From positions 1 to 63,880 of IMG/VR virus record IMGVR_UViG_3300044731_001192: a stretch of DNA of 63,880 nt; one strand, 5' to 3'. The number at the start of each line of letters is the position of its first letter. Position 1 is the first letter of the stretch. The position numbers and the translations under genes are program-made. The DNA is from a virus. Positions 61,100 through 63,880 of the stretch are shown in pieces. The notes under the pieces are model-generated. The model saw nothing but the letters and a program-made list of their open reading frames with translations, did no database searches and had not been told where the DNA came from.

Positions 61100-62590
61100 A
61101 TGAAACTAACAACAGAACAAACAAGTATTATTAACGCGGTAAAAGAGGGTTTCAATGTACAAGTACAGGCTCTTGCTGGTACTGGGAAGAGTACAACTTT
61201 ACGAGAAATAGCAAAAGCAATACCAGAAAAGAACTTTCTAGTACTATGCTTTAATGCTGCAAACGCTCTTGAAAGTAACAAGCATAAAGATAAACCCACC
61301 AATGTAGTGTACAGTACTGTACATTCACTAGCGTACAATGAAATAGTTATTAAGAATAAACTTAAAAATAGTCTTCAGAACTACCTAGATTACAATGACA
61401 TAAGTGGGCTTGATGTACTAGCTAGTAGCTTAGCAGTAACAAGTAAACAAGCTGCTGCTGAACTAAGTATTCTAAGAAAAGCTGTAGTACACACGATTCA
61501 GGACTTCTGCAAAAGTGATAGTAGAATGTTACATGACTTTTGTACTGAAAGTTTGACTGATTACTTTGAGTATGATTATGACAAATATGAGCCAATACTT
61601 AAAAAGTTAGTACATATAACCCACGAATACGGCATAAAAGTATTTAGTGATGAAGCAAAGATTAACCATGACGTTTATGTAAAGTTGTACCAACTAGGCA
61701 GTAAACAGATAAGTACGGTTACTGATAAAGTTAGTAAAAAGAGTATGACTATCGATGTATGTATGCTTGATGAAGCACAAGATAGTAATGCAGTTACACT
61801 TGCTATACTAAAGCAACAACAGATGCAAACAATAGTAGTCGGGGATGATAACCAATCACTATACGCTTGGCGTGGTGCGACTGGTGTTGCAAACAAGTTC
61901 GTTGACTACTCACAACTAGAGCTAACAAACAGCTTTAGGTTTGGTAATGTAATTGCTAGTATGGCTAATGTTATACTAGCTAGTAAAACTGATTTAACTG
62001 TCAAAGGTCTCGGTACTGCTAAAGACGTAGTAACTAAAGCTCATTTATGCAGGACTAATGCTTCAGTAATTGAAGCTGGTATTGGTTACATGAATACTGG
62101 TGCTAAGATATTCGTTAATATTGATATTAATGATTTGTTTAGTAAACTGTACCACATACAAGCATGTTACTTTAATGATAAGCCAAAATATCCAAACAAA
62201 GAGTTAGTAAACATTGTAGACAAGGCTACTCTTAAAGAATTAATGGCTATTAACAAAGACATTGCACAATTAAGTAACCTACAAAGGCTAATGAGTACTA
62301 CGTTCGGTAATTTAACTCAAGCGAAGAGTAAGTTTACTGCATTATGTACTACTGCCGATAAAGCGGACATAACCATTAGTACAATACATCGTAGTAAAGG
62401 GTTGGAGTGGGACTCGGTAGTAATAGACGAAGACTTTGTGCAATTTAAAGAAGATGAAGATACTGATGAGTGTCCGATAGAAGCTATGTGGAATGACGTT
62501 GAGAAAACTAACATGTTGTACGTTGCAATAACAAGAGCTAGGGTACAATGTACTGTGCCATCGTATCTTACAAGTTATTTTGATATGTAG
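61100..62590 (+). CDS. UvrD-like SF1A helicase
   Basis: A 496-residue helicase. Q motif TTEQTSIINAV; Walker A ALAGTGKST (residues 24-32); motif Ia/Ib VYSTVHSLAYN; Walker B MLDEAQDS; motif III VVGDDNQSLYAWRGA; motif V STIHRSKGLEWDSVVID; motif VI LYVAITRAR. It is short and lacks the 2B domain length of UvrD, more like Fbh1/phage UvrD-like helicases. Probably acts in replication or recombination. Confidence 0.92.
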   Translation: MKLTTEQTSIINAVKEGFNVQVQALAGTGKSTTLREIAKAIPEKNFLVLCFNAANALESNKHKDKPTNVVYSTVHSLAYNEIVIKNKLKNSLQNYLDYNDISGLDVLASSLAVTSKQAAAELSILRKAVVHTIQDFCKSDSRMLHDFCTESLTDYFEYDYDKYEPILKKLVHITHEYGIKVFSDEAKINHDVYVKLYQLGSKQISTVTDKVSKKSMTIDVCMLDEAQDSNAVTLAILKQQQMQTIVVGDDNQSLYAWRGATGVANKFVDYSQLELTNSFRFGNVIASMANVILASKTDLTVKGLGTAKDVVTKAHLCRTNASVIEAGIGYMNTGAKIFVNIDINDLFSKLYHIQACYFNDKPKYPNKELVNIVDKATLKELMAINKDIAQLSNLQRLMSTTFGNLTQAKSKFTALCTTADKADITISTIHRSKGLEWDSVVIDEDFVQFKEDEDTDECPIEAMWNDVEKTNMLYVAITRARVQCTVPSYLTSYFDM

Positions 62591-62614
62591 TACTAAGCAG
62601 TAGTGTTGTAAAGT

Positions 62615-62643
62615 AATGGGCAGGTAATTCTGCCCATTCTTTT
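62615..62643. terminator. Bidirectional intrinsic terminator
   Basis: AATGGGCAG (62615-62623) pairs perfectly with CTGCCCATT (62630-62638), loop GTAATT, then CTTTTG. It lies between convergent genes ending at 62590 (+) and 62653 (-). T tracts are short on both sides. Confidence 0.65.
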
Positions 62644-62652
62644 GCCTAGTAT

Positions 62653-63129
62653 TTATGCAACAGTTTCTAGTCGTGCATTTTCTAAGTTATTAAGCTGTAT
62701 TCTAATAGCAGGAACTAAGCGTAATGCTTTACGTTCTGCAACAGTCATATTTTGTACTTTGTCGTTGTATTGATTAAGTACAGTCAAGTCATTAGTATCA
62801 GCAAGCTCTGTTAGTGCATAAGCAATAACTAAATCGTTAAACTTAGTAATACGTGTAGTACGTACTGCAAATTTTAAACTATTTAAATTCTCAATTTCTT
62901 TTTTAGCAGTAGTGAATAGTTCTGTTGATTCTTTAATGCCACTTAGTACACTGTTAAGACGTGCCTTAATACCTGCTTCTACTACTTTAACTAAAAATTC
63001 GGTAGGCATTTGCGATACGTCAAAAGTATAATGTAATACTTCTGCAAAATCAGTAACTTCAATACTAAAAGTACCAGTAGTTCCTTCAGTCAATGAAGTA
63101 ATTGTTGAACGTCTTTTTCTTTCTTGCAT
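62653..63129 (-). CDS. Hypothetical protein
   Basis: A 158-residue, mostly helical protein (starts MQERKRRSTITSLTEGTTG). I start it at ATG 63129 behind GGAAAT. The C-terminal part carries a Lys/Arg/Leu-rich helix (VAERKALRLVPAIRIQL). No family recognised. It is divergent from the kinase-like gene. Confidence 0.6.
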   Translation of the reverse strand: MQERKRRSTITSLTEGTTGTFSIEVTDFAEVLHYTFDVSQMPTEFLVKVVEAGIKARLNSVLSGIKESTELFTTAKKEIENLNSLKFAVRTTRITKFNDLVIAYALTELADTNDLTVLNQYNDKVQNMTVAERKALRLVPAIRIQLNNLENARLETVA

Positions 63130-63167
63130 GTTAATTTCCAAAATAAGTTATAATAATAAAAGGGTCG

Positions 63168-63186
63168 TAAGAGTGTTTAACTCTTA
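63168..63186. other. Inverted repeat between divergent genes
   Basis: TAAGAGT GTTTA ACTCTTA, 7-base arms, lies in the 106-base gap between the genes at 63129 (-) and 63236 (+). It may be a regulator site for the divergent pair. No strong promoter match was found beside it. Confidence 0.35.
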
Positions 63187-63235
63187 ATAAGTATTATCTA
63201 CTCTAGTTTTAATAATAGCAATAGGAAATTTTAAC

Positions 63236-63760
63236 ATGATAGTAATTAATATTTGCGGTGAAAATGGGGCAGGTAAAAGTACTGTTGCAAAGTATCTTAA
63301 CTATGAACTTGCACTATTGGGTAAAAAAACATGTGTACTGCATTTAGCAGATAAAGTTAAAAGAATAGCAGGACATATAATAGGGGAAGATAGTGAGTTG
63401 TACCATGATAGGTATACTAAAGACCAAGAAATAAAAGAACTATGTATAAGTAGAAGGCAAATATTATGTAATATTACTGAAGTTTTTATTAAGTATGTAA
63501 ACTGCGATTATTGGTGGCAAATAATAGACTATTATCTTACTTACGAATACGTAATAATTCCTGACTGTAGATATAAAGTGTGGTTGGATTTTTTAGTAAA
63601 AAGAGGACATAAATATTGCAATTACGTAATAGTTAAAAGTAGTAATGAATGTTTAGAAGAATTTAGCTATCTTGGTGAGTATGTTACTGTAGTTAATGAT
63701 GGTAATGAGAAAGAACTAGAAGAAAAAGTAAAGTATATTGCAAAACAGCTTGCACAATAA
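63236..63760 (+). CDS. Deoxynucleoside monophosphate kinase-like protein
   Basis: A 174-residue P-loop protein. Walker A is GENGAGKST (residues 8-16). The spacing of HLADKVKRIAGHII, YTKDQEIKELCISRRQILCN and YVIIPDCRYKVWLDFLVKRG matches T4 gp1-like dNMP kinases, which make dNDPs. AGGAAATT precedes the start. It is the last gene before the right inverted repeat. Confidence 0.8.
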   Translation: MIVINICGENGAGKSTVAKYLNYELALLGKKTCVLHLADKVKRIAGHIIGEDSELYHDRYTKDQEIKELCISRRQILCNITEVFIKYVNCDYWWQIIDYYLTYEYVIIPDCRYKVWLDFLVKRGHKYCNYVIVKSSNECLEEFSYLGEYVTVVNDGNEKELEEKVKYIAKQLAQ

Positions 63761-63767
63761 CATACCC

Positions 63768-63880
63768 AAAATCCCCCCACATTTTCTAGCGACCCAGCCC
63801 TTAATACCACCTACTTCCCCTCCTCCACTCCTTCTTCCCAGTCCTCCGCCCGCCTTATATTCAAGTAGTACGGCGGGGGG
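63768..63880 (-). repeat. 113-base inverted repeat, right copy, cut by window end
   Basis: A perfect reverse complement of 42132-42244 starting 8 bases after the kinase stop and running to the last base. It is G+C rich. Its outer end is not seen; the sequence past the window is expected to continue as the inverse of 42131 and below if the inverted-repeat model is right. Confidence 0.95.

Overview
The window reads as an almost complete genome, or one contig, of an AT-rich tailed double-stranded DNA phage with a long non-contractile tail and lambda-type morphogenesis genes. Evidence: a GpA-type terminase with a small subunit, gpW, a lambda-type portal, an S49 protease with a nested scaffold, decoration and major capsid proteins, tail terminator, tail tube, a 2,384-residue tape measure protein, then tail-tip proteins of the gpM(?), gpL, gpK, gpI and gpJ types. 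This tail tip implies a Gram-negative host; nothing narrows it further. I see no integrase, tRNA, primase or CRISPR array. Two winged-helix proteins, one RepL-like, leave a virulent phage or a phage-plasmid both possible.

Layout. 1-4645 (+): small accessory genes, a PhoH ATPase and a GH108 endolysin. 4623-25528 (-): holin, tape measure, tail, head and packaging genes; the endolysin and holin genes run into each other tail to tail. 25637-37135 (+): tail tip, gpJ and four fibre or fibre-associated genes, the last with a Peptidase S74 chaperone domain. 37167-41738 (-): poorly recognised genes around a 1.4-kb non-coding region rich in hairpins and repeats. 42258-56208 (-): nucleotide metabolism, replication and recombination genes (DnaQ-like exonuclease, ThyX-like protein, lone TSCPD domain, RepL-like regulator, dUTPase, family A DNA polymerase with an intein, Sak4-like ATPase, PD-(D/E)XK nuclease, a DUF1874/AcrIII-1-like protein, SF1B helicase). 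56542-62590 (+): a second early operon opening with two paralogues and ending with a UvrD-like helicase. 62653-63760: a divergent pair including a dNMP kinase-like protein.

Two observations stand out. First, the last 113 bases are a perfect inverted copy of 42132-42244, and the first bases closely match the inverted strand of 37879-37897, where a reading frame also continues. The simplest reading is that 37879-42244 (about 4.4 kb) occurs twice in inverted orientation in the real, probably circular, molecule and was collapsed in assembly. The hairpin-rich non-coding region, a possible origin, would then be duplicated, and one gene would start inside the repeat and end differently at each junction. 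One of those ends is a recent in-frame copy of a piece of the large terminase gene. Second, the recombination operon encodes a protein whose N-terminal half matches the DUF1874 family that includes the type III anti-CRISPR ring nuclease AcrIII-1, keeping the catalytic histidine.

Genes are tightly packed with ATGA-type overlaps. Early (+) genes have AAGGA-type ribosome sites, and several good sigma70-type promoters and intrinsic terminators mark transcript borders.
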